Below, in pieces: positions 55,683-63,619 of a stretch of DNA of 64,000 bases; the first letter of the stretch is position 1, and the number at the start of each line of letters is the position of its first letter. The position numbers and the translations under genes are program-made. This DNA is from Planctomycetaceae bacterium (GTDB lineage: Bacteria; Planctomycetota; Phycisphaerae; Phycisphaerales; SM1A02). The stretch spans positions 1 to 64,000 of the forward strand of contig NYWD01000038.1 of assembly GCA_002684855.1 (NCBI GenBank), read 5' to 3'. Below the pieces are notes generated by a model. The model was not told the DNA's origin. It made no database searches and saw only the letters and a program-made list of their open reading frames with translations.

Positions 55683-55883
55683 TCAGCTCGCGTTGCGAAC
55701 CAGCATCGCGGGTGAGTCATCCGGTCGTCGCCAGCGGCTCTGGCCGCCACGCGGTTCCTGGCCGTGAAGAAGGTGATCGAGGTATCGACGGAGGGACTCG
55801 TCATCGAACTGGCTGAGCCAGTCCCGTCGGGCGGAACCGTTGTATTCGCGAATGGCCTCGATCAGGTGGTCCTTGGCGGGCAT
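55683..55883 (-). CDS. Small conserved-looking protein, function unknown
   Basis: 66 residues: MPAKDHLIEAIREYNGSARR, then DWLSQFDDESLRRYLDHLLH and a charged tail. The first 42 residues look like a compact helical unit with regular hydrophobic spacing, and the end (LVRNAS) is polar. No signal peptide or cysteine. The frame extends upstream to 56114, but the extra part is low-complexity. I start at the ATG at 55883. Confidence 0.5.
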   Translation of the reverse strand: MPAKDHLIEAIREYNGSARRDWLSQFDDESLRRYLDHLLHGQEPRGGQSRWRRPDDSPAMLVRNAS

Positions 55884-56205
55884 GGGCGGTTCTCTCCAGG
55901 GTTCGGGAAGGGAAGGGTCGGAATCGTCGCGTTTCGGGGTCGGTGCGGGCCGGGGCTCGTGTCGGCGCCGTTCCGTCCCCGGCGATGAGGTCTTCGGCAC
56001 GCCCTCCGCGGAAGGTCGACCGGATAACTCGGGACAACACCCGGAAATCCTGATCTTTCCGGACCTCCGGCGAGCTGGCCCACCCCATGGTGGTGTCATC
56101 GGACGGCCCACCACACCGGGTGGTGTCGCCCGGGCCGCGAAAAAAAACCGGTTCGAGGGTCCGGCCCCGCGAGGCGCCGCCCCTCGGGGGGCGGGAACCG
56201 GGGGT
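55884..56205 (-). other. 322-nt gap with an inverted repeat and a terminator
   Basis: Between the STAS gene (ends 56206) and the 66-residue protein (starts 55883). From right to left on the minus strand it holds the T8 terminator (56140-56201), a duplicated GTGGTGTC (about 56090-56127), and the inverted repeat CCGGAAA (56041-56047) / TTTCCGG (56056-56062). The latter could be an operator or hairpin for the small gene. Confidence 0.4.
56140..56201 (-). terminator. Rho-independent terminator with eight T, after the STAS gene
   Basis: On the minus strand the outer stem CCGGTTC (56201-56195) pairs with GAACCGG (56154-56148), enclosing the inner CCGCCCC/GGGGCGG hairpin (56194-56177), and is followed by eight T (56147-56140). 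It starts 5 nt after the STAS stop codon. Confidence 0.8.
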
Positions 56206-56550
56206 TCAGGAGGTGCGGAACGCCAGCTTCGCCCGATTCACGTCGGCGTGGATGGACAGGACGAGGTTCAGCCGGGTGATCTGGAGGACCTGCGCGACGA
56301 GTCCGTCCACCCCGGCGACCTTCACCTCGCCGCCATGCGTCCGTCCCCGGCTGTGGAGCATGAGCAGCGTGGCGAGCCCCGCACTCGAGATCACCTTCAA
56401 TCCGCTGCAGTCGACGATGATCTTCCGAGCGCCCGCGTCGATTCGCGCGACGACGTCGTCGACCATCTGGCCGGCGTTGACGCCGTCGATACCACCGTCC
56501 GCGCGGAGGACGTGGATGTCGTCGTCGATCTCTTCAAGCAGGACTTCCAT
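56206..56550 (-). CDS. STAS domain protein (anti-sigma factor antagonist type)
   Basis: 114 residues, one STAS domain. HVLRADGGIDGVNAGQMVDD opens it, KIIVDCSGLKVISSAGLATLL carries the Ser that partner kinases phosphorylate in SpoIIAA-like proteins (SSAG), and the final helix is complete. Partner kinase or phosphatase genes are not in the window. It lies 36 bp downstream of kdsD and is followed by a very strong terminator. Confidence 0.85.
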   Translation of the reverse strand: MEVLLEEIDDDIHVLRADGGIDGVNAGQMVDDVVARIDAGARKIIVDCSGLKVISSAGLATLLMLHSRGRTHGGEVKVAGVDGLVAQVLQITRLNLVLSIHADVNRAKLAFRTS

Positions 56551-56586
56551 CTCCGGATCCTCCGTCTCCCACCGTCCCTGCCGTGG

Positions 56587-57618
56587 CTATTCCTGGACGG
56601 CCTTCATCGCGATGAGGTCCTGGACGTCCACGATTCCGACCGGACCGCCGTGTTCATCAACCACCGGGATCTCGTCGACCCGACGTTCACGAACGAGCCG
56701 GACGGCGTCGCGCACCAGCGACTCGACGTCCAGCCGTCGGGGATCGGCGGTCATCACCTCGGCGATCGGTCTTTGCAGGCCGTCGGCGCCCTCGGTCCTC
56801 ACGAGCCGTCGCAGATCCCCGTCCGTGAAGATTCCGGTGAGTCGGCCCTCGTCGTTCACCAGGAGGATCGCGCCGGTTCGGCGGTCCGCGGCGGCGGCGA
56901 CCAGCGCCTCCTGGACGGTGTTCGTCTCGGGGACCGCGACGACGTTTTCACCGACGCGGAACCGGAGGACTTCGAGAATCGGGCGGAGTCCGGCGCCGAG
57001 CATGCCTCCGGGGTGATGCCGGTGGAACGCATCCGCATCGAAGTCGCGGCGGCGGGACGCGGCGAGCGACAGGGCGTCCCCCACGGCGAGCATCGCGGTG
57101 GTGCTCGCGGTGGGCGCCAGCTGGAGCGGGCACGCCTCCGTCACGTCGCCCAGCGCGAGATGGGCGGCGCAGGCGCGGCCGAGCGAGCTCCCCGCGTCGC
57201 GACTGATCCCGATGCAGGGAACCTCGTCGGCCCGGAGGATCGACGCGAGGGCGACGACCTCCTCGGTCTCGCCGCTGAAGGAGAGCAGGAGGGCGATGTC
57301 GCCGCGTCGAATCCGTCCGAGATCGCCATGGACGGCTTCGGCGGGATGCAGGATGTGGGATGGACGGCCGAGGCTGGAAAGGGTGGCGGAGATCTTCGCG
57401 CCGACGAGACCGGACTTGCCCATGCCCGCCACCACCACGTGACCCTCGCAATCGGCCACGAGGCCGATCGCCGAAGACCAGTCCGCGGCCGACGCGGCGG
57501 CGGCGGCCGCGATCCGCTCGATCGCGTCCCGCTCCGCCCGGAGCGCTTCCACGACGAATTCGATCTCGGCGGCGGGATCGATCGAGATTGCGGACGACGG
57601 CGGGGGGGGCGCAGGCAT
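56587..57618 (-). CDS. kdsD: Arabinose-5-phosphate isomerase (KdsD/KpsF family)
   Basis: Makes D-arabinose 5-phosphate for Kdo synthesis. 343 residues. The SIS domain has VVAGMGKSGLVGAKISATLS near residue 65, then LHPAEAVHGDLGRIRRGDIA and SFSGETEEVVALA, with the family His residues. HRHHPGGMLG closes it. Two CBS domains follow (residues 220-340: EALVAAAADRRTGAILLVND and RRVDEIPVVDEHGGPVGIVD). The ATG at 57618 has a TACAAT -10 box at the leaderless distance. It implies a Gram-negative type envelope. Confidence 0.92.
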   Translation of the reverse strand: MPAPPPPSSAISIDPAAEIEFVVEALRAERDAIERIAAAAAASAADWSSAIGLVADCEGHVVVAGMGKSGLVGAKISATLSSLGRPSHILHPAEAVHGDLGRIRRGDIALLLSFSGETEEVVALASILRADEVPCIGISRDAGSSLGRACAAHLALGDVTEACPLQLAPTASTTAMLAVGDALSLAASRRRDFDADAFHRHHPGGMLGAGLRPILEVLRFRVGENVVAVPETNTVQEALVAAAADRRTGAILLVNDEGRLTGIFTDGDLRRLVRTEGADGLQRPIAEVMTADPRRLDVESLVRDAVRLVRERRVDEIPVVDEHGGPVGIVDVQDLIAMKAVQE

Positions 57619-57624
57619 CCGTGG

Positions 57625-57630
57625 ATTGTA
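57625..57630 (-). promoter_or_regulatory. -10 box of leaderless kdsD transcript
   Basis: TACAAT on the minus strand ends exactly 7 bases before the kdsD ATG. Best match to the -10 consensus of the series. Confidence 0.55.
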
Positions 57631-57687
57631 CGCCCCGAACGGCGTTCGCTCCGGGGAGGGCGTTCGGCCTCCGGCCCGTGGGGGCGG

Positions 57688-57693
57688 TACAGT
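57688..57693 (+). promoter_or_regulatory. -10 box of leaderless scpA transcript
   Basis: TACAGT ends exactly 7 bases before the scpA ATG (57700). With the kdsD box it forms a compact divergent promoter pair in an 81-bp gap. Confidence 0.5.
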
Positions 57694-57699
57694 GGGCCC

Positions 57700-58554
57700 A
57701 TGGCGATCCAGGACGAATACACGGTCCGGCTCAGTTCCTTCGAGGGTCCGCTCGACCTGCTGCTCTACCTGATCCGGCGGGCGGAGGTGGACATCCACGA
57801 CATCCCGATCGTGGAGATCACGGACCAGTTCCTCACTGCGATCGCGACCCTGGGCGACGACGACCGGATCGACATCGACGCCGCCGGTGAATTCCTCGTG
57901 ATGGCGGCGACGCTCGTCGAACTGAAGTCACGGACCCTCGCGCCCCGGACCGTGGAGGAGGGCGGAGAGACCGGACCGACCGACGACGAGACGCATGATC
58001 CGAGGCACGAGCTGGTCCTCCAGCTCCTCGCCTACCAGCGATATCGTGCGGCGGCGGGACGCCTGGAGGATCGTCGAGAGGAGTTCGCGGCTCGCTGGCC
58101 GGTGCGGGTGCGGGTCGGCGAAGCCGAGGAGGAGGAGGGGGACTCGCCGGCCCTCGAGCTCGACGACGTCCACGCGGGCGATCTGTTCGCCGCCTTCGAG
58201 CGGATCATGTCGGCGATCGATCCGACCCGGATCGGCGAGCACTCGGTGGAATACGACGACACGCCGATCAGTCTCCACCAGGAGGATCTGCTCGATCGGA
58301 TCGGACATGCGCCGGACTTCCGAATCACGCTCCAGGAAGCCTTCGAGGCGCGAAGCCGCGGGGCGATGATCGGCCTCTTTCTCGCGGTCCTCGAACTCGC
58401 TCGCCAACGCAAGGTGCTCGTCCGCCAGGAGGGCGACGGCGTGATCCGGCTCGAACTGAATCGGGACGTGGACGACGGGGTCATGCACTTCGAAAGCGAA
58501 GACGCGGTCCCGGATCCCGACGATCCCGAGGAGGGTTCGGCCGCCGGGGGGTGA
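57700..58554 (+). CDS. scpA: Segregation and condensation protein A
   Basis: Kleisin subunit of the SMC-ScpAB condensin. 284 residues. YTVRLSSFEGPLDLLLYLIR and AEVDIHDIPIVEITDQFL are the N-terminal SMC-binding signature. EFLVMAATLVELKSRTL follows, and the C-terminal winged helix has FLAVLELARQRKVLVRQEG. The middle is acidic and variable, with EAEEEEGDSPALEL. scpB and smc are not in the window. The start is fixed by the family N-terminus and the -10 box. Confidence 0.93.
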   Translation: MAIQDEYTVRLSSFEGPLDLLLYLIRRAEVDIHDIPIVEITDQFLTAIATLGDDDRIDIDAAGEFLVMAATLVELKSRTLAPRTVEEGGETGPTDDETHDPRHELVLQLLAYQRYRAAAGRLEDRREEFAARWPVRVRVGEAEEEEGDSPALELDDVHAGDLFAAFERIMSAIDPTRIGEHSVEYDDTPISLHQEDLLDRIGHAPDFRITLQEAFEARSRGAMIGLFLAVLELARQRKVLVRQEGDGVIRLELNRDVDDGVMHFESEDAVPDPDDPEEGSAAGG

Positions 58555-58593
58555 GTCCGCCGGAACCGGGAAATGTCCGGCGGGCTCGAATCC

Positions 58594-60534
58594 CTAGTGC
58601 TCGACGTCGCGTGCGATTCCGTTCTCGGTGCACCATCGGTCGAGGAATTCAAGCCACTGCGGTCCCTGCTCGACCAGCTTTCGGCGGCCGATGCCCCGGA
58701 TCGAAGCCATCTTCTCGAGGGTCGAGGGTCTCAACCTCGCCAGGTCTCGGAGGACCGCATCGGTACCCACGACGTAGGCGGGGACCTTTCGCTCCGCGGC
58801 CATGCTGCGACGAAGTTCACGGAGTCCCTCGAAGAGATCCTTGTCGACGCCGGACCAGTCCGCGGCATCGCGTCCGGTGCGGGGGTTGCGTTCCCGAGCG
58901 CGGGAGGTCGCGGGCCGGGCGAGCTGGATCTCGATCTCACCCCGCAGGAGCGGGAGGCCCTCGCGGGCGAGGCCGATGACCGGGCGGTCGCCGCCCGTCC
59001 GTTCGAGGAATCCGAGGGCGACCAGCTGGCCGATCAGATCGGTGACCTGCGAGCGGGTGAGCGGCCGGAGGATGCCGTGCGTCGAGAGTTCGTGGTGTCG
59101 CATCGATCGGATCCGTTCGGTGTCGCCACCGACGAGGATGTCCGCGAGGTGCCCCGCGCCGAACTGCTGGTCGATCGTGCCGAGCCGGGCGACGCACGAG
59201 AGGATCTTCCTCGCGACGGTGGTCGCGTCGTCGAGCCGCTCGACCTCGCCGAGGCAGGCGTCGCACGCCCCGCACCCGCCGGGGCCCGTGTCGGCGTCGT
59301 TCCAGTCGTGTCCGAAGTACTCCACGATCGCGCGGTGCCGGCATCCCAGGCCGCGACACCAGGCGGAGGTCTCGTGGAGCAGGTCGAGCTGGGCGCCGGT
59401 GTTCCGTCGAATCGCCGCCGCGTCCGCGCCCTCCTCGATCGCCTCCTCGGCGGACCGCTCGATGAGGCCCTGCCATCGCGCCGCATCGGAGGCGGCGTGG
59501 AGCAGGACGCATTCCGCCGCGAGCCCGTCCCGACCGGCCCGGCCCGCCTCCTGCTGGTAGTGCTCCAGCGACTTCGGCATGTTGGCGTGGATGACGCACC
59601 GGACGTCGCTTCGGTCGATGCCCATGCCGAACGCGACGGTCGCGACCACCACCGGGAGCCGGTCGGCCTGGAAGCGTTCGTGCACCTTGGCGCGACGGGC
59701 CGCCGGCAGCCCCGCGTGATAGCAGGCCGCCTTGACGCCGCGATCGACCAGCCGCTTCGCGATTCGCTCGGATTCGGCCCTGGTCTGGACGTAGATGATC
59801 GAAGCCTCGTTGGGATGGCGTTGAAGGACCTCGAGGATCTGCGCGACGACGTCGTTCCTCGGGCGGACGCGGAAGATGAGATTCGGACGGTCCACCGATC
59901 CGACGACCCGCGTCGGGTCCTGCAGCCTCAGCTGCTGGACGATGTCGTCCCGGACCCGCGGCGTCGCGGTCGCGGTGCAGGCCAGCATGGGGACGTCGGG
60001 CAGCGCCTCGCGGAGTCCGGCGAGGCGACGGTAGTCGGGACGGAAGTCGTGGCCCCACTGGCTGATGCAGTGGGCCTCGTCGATGGCGATCAGGCACGGT
60101 TCGGCGGCCGAGAGGATCGACGTCAGCGATCCCAGCGCGAGTCTCTCGGGCGCGAGATAGAGGACCGGGATCCGTCCGTGCACGAATTCGCGGAGGACGT
60201 CCCGTTTCTCGGCGTCGTCCAGCAGGCCGTGCAGCGCGGCGGCGGGGACCCCGCTCGCACGGAGACTGTCGACCTGGTCCTTCATGAGACTGACCAGCGG
60301 GCTCAGGACGATCGCCGGACGGTCACGGACGAGCGGCGGCAGCTGGTAGCAGACGGACTTGCCGCCACCGGTCGGCAGGACGAGCAGGGTGTCCCTCCCG
60401 TCGAGCACGGAAGTGACGGCCTCCCGCTGGAGCGTGCGGAGTTCGTCGTGTCCCCAGATCTCGCGGAGCAGCGTCTCCGCCCGATCGATCGGGTCGAGGT
60501 CCTCGGGAGCGTCGGCGGGGGGCGCGAGCGTCAT
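58594..60534 (-). CDS. recQ: ATP-dependent DNA helicase RecQ
   Basis: 646 residues. Motif I LPTGGGKSVCYQLPP near residue 55, motif II IDEAHCISQWGHDFRPDY, motif III ACTATATPRVRDDI, and motif VI HYQQEAGRAGRDG are complete. The zinc-binding domain has CRGLGCRHRAIVEYFGHD, then CGACDAC. A winged-helix region and an HRDC domain (residues 560-640, VPAYVVGTDAVLRDLARLRP) follow. The start overlaps the dacB stop (ATGA). Longer upstream reading is in the dacB region and not supported. Confidence 0.93.
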   Translation of the reverse strand: MTLAPPADAPEDLDPIDRAETLLREIWGHDELRTLQREAVTSVLDGRDTLLVLPTGGGKSVCYQLPPLVRDRPAIVLSPLVSLMKDQVDSLRASGVPAAALHGLLDDAEKRDVLREFVHGRIPVLYLAPERLALGSLTSILSAAEPCLIAIDEAHCISQWGHDFRPDYRRLAGLREALPDVPMLACTATATPRVRDDIVQQLRLQDPTRVVGSVDRPNLIFRVRPRNDVVAQILEVLQRHPNEASIIYVQTRAESERIAKRLVDRGVKAACYHAGLPAARRAKVHERFQADRLPVVVATVAFGMGIDRSDVRCVIHANMPKSLEHYQQEAGRAGRDGLAAECVLLHAASDAARWQGLIERSAEEAIEEGADAAAIRRNTGAQLDLLHETSAWCRGLGCRHRAIVEYFGHDWNDADTGPGGCGACDACLGEVERLDDATTVARKILSCVARLGTIDQQFGAGHLADILVGGDTERIRSMRHHELSTHGILRPLTRSQVTDLIGQLVALGFLERTGGDRPVIGLAREGLPLLRGEIEIQLARPATSRARERNPRTGRDAADWSGVDKDLFEGLRELRRSMAAERKVPAYVVGTDAVLRDLARLRPSTLEKMASIRGIGRRKLVEQGPQWLEFLDRWCTENGIARDVEH

Positions 60535-62138
60535 GATCCGCCGAGGTCCGCGATGGCGGTCACGATCGCCTCCTGCAACGCCTTGGCCGGTCGCGAAGAG
60601 CCCCGGAATCCGTTGCAGAGCACGCAGAAGGCCCAGCGGCGATCCGTGTCGTCGGTCACGAACCCGCTGAGGCAGCTGACGCCGGTGAGGTAGCCCGACT
60701 TCGCGTCGACCCGGGCGGTCCGGTCGCCCCAGCCGGCGAAGCGAGCGTCGAGCGACCCCTCCTCCCCGCCTCGGGCGAGACTCTCCACGAAGAGGTCTCG
60801 AAGCCGTCGATCGTCGTGGAAAGAGTCGAGCCAGGCGGTCATGAACCGGGCGGTGACGCGATTCCGCCGGGAGAGTCCGGATCCGTCGTCGAAGAAGGTG
60901 CCCTCGAGCAGTCGGTCCGCACCGGTCCCGATCCGCGTCCGGGCGATCCGCCGGATGGCGGCGTTCGCATCCGACCAGGATCCCGGTCGACCGGTGAGTT
61001 CGTGGACGGCTCGTTTCAGCAGGGACTCGGCGTAGAGGTTCTGGCTTTCCTCGTTGCAGTGCTCGACCACGTCCGCGATCGGCATGCGCACCACGGGGCC
61101 GACATCCGGTCCATCCTCCCCGCGTGCCCCGGCCCGGCGGCCCACCCGGCCCACTTCGACGCCGCGGTCCCGCGTGCGGTCGGCCAGCAGTCGGGCGAGC
61201 ATCATCGCGGGATCGTGGACGGTGACCTCGAGCGGCACCACGGGCCGGTTCGATCGCTGCTTTCGCACCAGGCCCTTGAAGACGAGATCGTTGGTGCCCG
61301 GTCGGCGGTAGATCCACGCGGTCTGCTTGTCCGAACTGACCTTCGACTCGTTCCGGGCGGCATCCACGAGTCCGTCGATCCGCGGTCGGACGTCGTGCCA
61401 GTCGGGCGCACCCCCGCTCGAGGTCCGGGGGCGGAAGTGAAGCGTGTTGCGGTGGAAGTTCAATCCCCCGACCTCCGCGGAGAAGCGGTTCAGGCGGTCA
61501 TCCGGATTCCAGCCGTCGCGTCCGTCGGTACCGTCGTTCCAGCGGCGAGCCTCGAAGATCGAGTCGTCGACGAGGATGTCGATCGGTCCCTCGTCGCCCG
61601 CTCGGGCGATCGCGTCGGCCCAGAAGCCGACGATCGCCTCTTCGTCGAGCCGGCGTCGTTCCCCTTCGGCGTCCCGGTACTTCAAGCGGTCGAAGAAGAC
61701 CGGATCACCGAGCGAGGGATCCCCGTCGCCGATCAGGACGTAGCCGCCGGGCGTCCGTCTGAGGCGCGTCTCGAAACGGAAATCCGGTCCGAGCACATGG
61801 AGGGCGGCGCCACTCGAGACGACCTTCATGTTGCTTGCCGGGAGCATCGGTCGGTCGGCTTCTATCGCGACGATCTCACGGCCCGGTCCGTCGCCGTCAT
61901 CGCCGGCGCGGATGCTCACCGCGACTTCGACGCCCTTGAGGGGACCTCGTCGCGCTTCGCGGACCAGCGCCCTCACCCGGGAAGCGAGGGCCGCATCGTC
62001 CGGGACCGCGGCCTCCGGGCCGGGCCCGTGGATGGCCGGGGCGGCGCCCAGTGTCGTCGATGCGGCGAGGACGGGCACCGCGAGCAGCAGTTCGAATCGA
62101 CGGGGGCTGGACGTTCTCAAGATCGGGGGTCTCCGCAT
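60531..62138 (-). CDS. dacB: D-alanyl-D-alanine carboxypeptidase/endopeptidase (PBP4, S13 family)
   Basis: Peptidoglycan trimming in the periplasm, which implies a peptidoglycan wall. 535 residues with an N-terminal signal (RRFELLLAVPVLAASTTLGA). The three penicillin-binding motifs are present: SNMK in PMLPASNMKVVSSGAAL near residue 102, SQN in HCNEESQNLYAESLLKRA near 370, and KSG in DAKSGYLTGVSCLSG near 480. The size includes the usual PBP4 insert. TACACT at 62158-62153 would give a leader of about eight bases. Confidence 0.92.
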   Translation of the reverse strand: MRRPPILRTSSPRRFELLLAVPVLAASTTLGAAPAIHGPGPEAAVPDDAALASRVRALVREARRGPLKGVEVAVSIRAGDDGDGPGREIVAIEADRPMLPASNMKVVSSGAALHVLGPDFRFETRLRRTPGGYVLIGDGDPSLGDPVFFDRLKYRDAEGERRRLDEEAIVGFWADAIARAGDEGPIDILVDDSIFEARRWNDGTDGRDGWNPDDRLNRFSAEVGGLNFHRNTLHFRPRTSSGGAPDWHDVRPRIDGLVDAARNESKVSSDKQTAWIYRRPGTNDLVFKGLVRKQRSNRPVVPLEVTVHDPAMMLARLLADRTRDRGVEVGRVGRRAGARGEDGPDVGPVVRMPIADVVEHCNEESQNLYAESLLKRAVHELTGRPGSWSDANAAIRRIARTRIGTGADRLLEGTFFDDGSGLSRRNRVTARFMTAWLDSFHDDRRLRDLFVESLARGGEEGSLDARFAGWGDRTARVDAKSGYLTGVSCLSGFVTDDTDRRWAFCVLCNGFRGSSRPAKALQEAIVTAIADLGGS

Positions 62139-62187
62139 CCTTGCGTTCGGGCAGTGTAGCCGCGGGCACGTCGGGAAGGCCGGCGAC

Positions 62188-62193
62188 TAGGAT
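62188..62193 (+). promoter_or_regulatory. -10-like box before gene 62201
   Basis: TAGGAT ends 8 bases before the ATG (seven between), one base off the usual leaderless spacing. Confidence 0.4.
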
Positions 62194-62200
62194 TGGCTCC

Positions 62201-62683
62201 ATGTCCGACACGAAACCGGATCCCGGGCAGGTCCGCACCTGCCGCCTGCTGCTGGCCCTCGGCATGAACCGCGTGGACGCGGAGCGGACGGCGAGGAAGG
62301 TGCGCGACCATCATTCCTTCCGGACGCGAGGCGGCCGACTCGCGGTCTTCGCCTATCGGGATTCGGATCCGGACGGGGGCGATCGGGTCCGCGAGGCCTG
62401 GGTCCTCGGCTCCGTGCTCGGATGGGGTGAACGGGAATCGGCGATCGCGCTCGACTGTTCTCGCACCGCCCTGCGCGGCCACCTGGAACAGGCTTCGACG
62501 CGATTCGACGAGGTCGACGCCCGCGCCCTGCGGCGGATCGTCGATGCCTATCGCCCCGGGCCGCTCGAAGAGGAGCCGCCGGAAGGTCGTGAGGATCCCT
62601 ATCGATTCATCCGCTCGCTCGGCTGGATCGCCGTGGTGGTGATCGGACTCGAAGTGCTCCGGCGACTGGTGGTGGGGCCTTGA
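62201..62683 (+). CDS. Uncharacterised protein with one C-terminal membrane helix
   Basis: 160 residues. The N-terminal part (CRLLLALGMNRVDAERTARK) is helical. The centre, GWGERESAIALDCSRTALRGHLEQA, resembles a sigma-70 region 4-like helix-turn-helix, with DARALRRIVDAYRP after it. The last 20 residues are hydrophobic (LGWIAVVVIGLEVLRRLVV). I do not recognise the family; a tail-anchored DNA-binding or scaffold protein is possible. Coupled to the next gene (TTGA). Confidence 0.55.
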   Translation: MSDTKPDPGQVRTCRLLLALGMNRVDAERTARKVRDHHSFRTRGGRLAVFAYRDSDPDGGDRVREAWVLGSVLGWGERESAIALDCSRTALRGHLEQASTRFDEVDARALRRIVDAYRPGPLEEEPPEGREDPYRFIRSLGWIAVVVIGLEVLRRLVVGP

Positions 62684-63363
62684 GTCGCCTCGGCTCGGCA
62701 GGATCCCCGGTCGAGCCTAGGATCCACCTTCCCGATTCATCCGGAGCACGTCGCTTGACCTTCGACCGATCCATCACCGCCGTCGCTCGCCGCGGATCCG
62801 CGCGTCAGTGGGGGATCACGAGCATCGCGATCGCCGCGACCGCCGCCCTCGTCTGGCTGTGGGTGGCCAGCCTTCCGGCGCCGCCTCGTTTCTCGCCGCT
62901 GACGATCGAACCCGGTGCGGCCCGCGCGACGGCGCGTCGCATCGTGCTCGAGGTCGAGGGCGACGGACAGGCGATGGTGCGCGTGGTGCCGGAAGTCGAA
63001 TTCGACCTCGCCGCGGGCCGACGCCCGCTCGAAGGCTTCGAGGCCGAGTCCTTCACCGCGCTCTATCGGGTTCCGATCGACCTCGGGGAGACCACGTTCG
63101 CGAGCTTCGGGGCGGACGTTCGCGGGTGCAAGGTCAGGTTCCTTCGAAGCGGGGAACCGATCGAGGCCGTCTCCGTCGCGGGAGACGGTCGACTCGAGAC
63201 CGGCGTGCTCATCCTGCCCGCCGGCAGCAGCGACATGGAGATCGAGGTCGTGGTCGAGGGCGGTGATTCCGGATTCCGGGGATGGTGGCGGCGGGATCCG
63301 GACGGTCCGACGGAGGATCTGCCCGGAACGGCCGACGCTGCGCCGGATCCTCGCGGGGATTGA
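62680..63363 (+). CDS. Membrane-anchored protein, function unknown
   Basis: 227 residues from TTG 62680 (overlap TTGA); a TTG at 62755 with CGGAG upstream would drop the first 25. One membrane helix (ITSIAIAATAALVWLWVA) is followed by an extracytoplasmic beta domain of about 150 residues (ARRIVLEVEGDGQAMVRVVP, TFASFGADVRGCKVRFLRS) and an acidic tail. I do not recognise it. It may act together with the upstream helical protein. Confidence 0.55.
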   Translation: MSRLGSAGSPVEPRIHLPDSSGARRLTFDRSITAVARRGSARQWGITSIAIAATAALVWLWVASLPAPPRFSPLTIEPGAARATARRIVLEVEGDGQAMVRVVPEVEFDLAAGRRPLEGFEAESFTALYRVPIDLGETTFASFGADVRGCKVRFLRSGEPIEAVSVAGDGRLETGVLILPAGSSDMEIEVVVEGGDSGFRGWWRRDPDGPTEDLPGTADAAPDPRGD

Positions 63364-63557
63364 GACGATGGGCGGAGACCTCTTCGGGGGGTCGAACGCG
63401 TCTCCCGCGGGGGATCACGTTCCCGGCCTCGGCGGATGATCGTCACGTCGGCTCCACGAATCCGCGATGGGCGTCGCAACATCCGTCCCCGCAGGCCGGG
63501 AGCGCCGCGAGGTCCGCGATCGGCGGATGCGGAAGTCGTTGACCGGCTCGAATGCGA

Positions 63558-63586
63558 AAGGACCCGGCCAGCGTGGCCGGGTCCTT
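63558..63586 (-). terminator. Terminator after tsf
   Basis: Perfect 13-bp stem, arms 63558-63570 and 63574-63586 with loop GCG, then TTTCG on the minus strand. It starts 34 nt after the tsf stop. The gap 63364-63619 also contains a few hundred bases with no gene that I can support. Confidence 0.75.
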
Positions 63587-63619
63587 CCGGGTCGATCGGA
63601 TCGAGGGGATTCCGACGGC

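Noticed and set aside
58573-60693. 706-residue open frame opposite recQ
   Set aside because: RecQ motifs are complete on the other strand.
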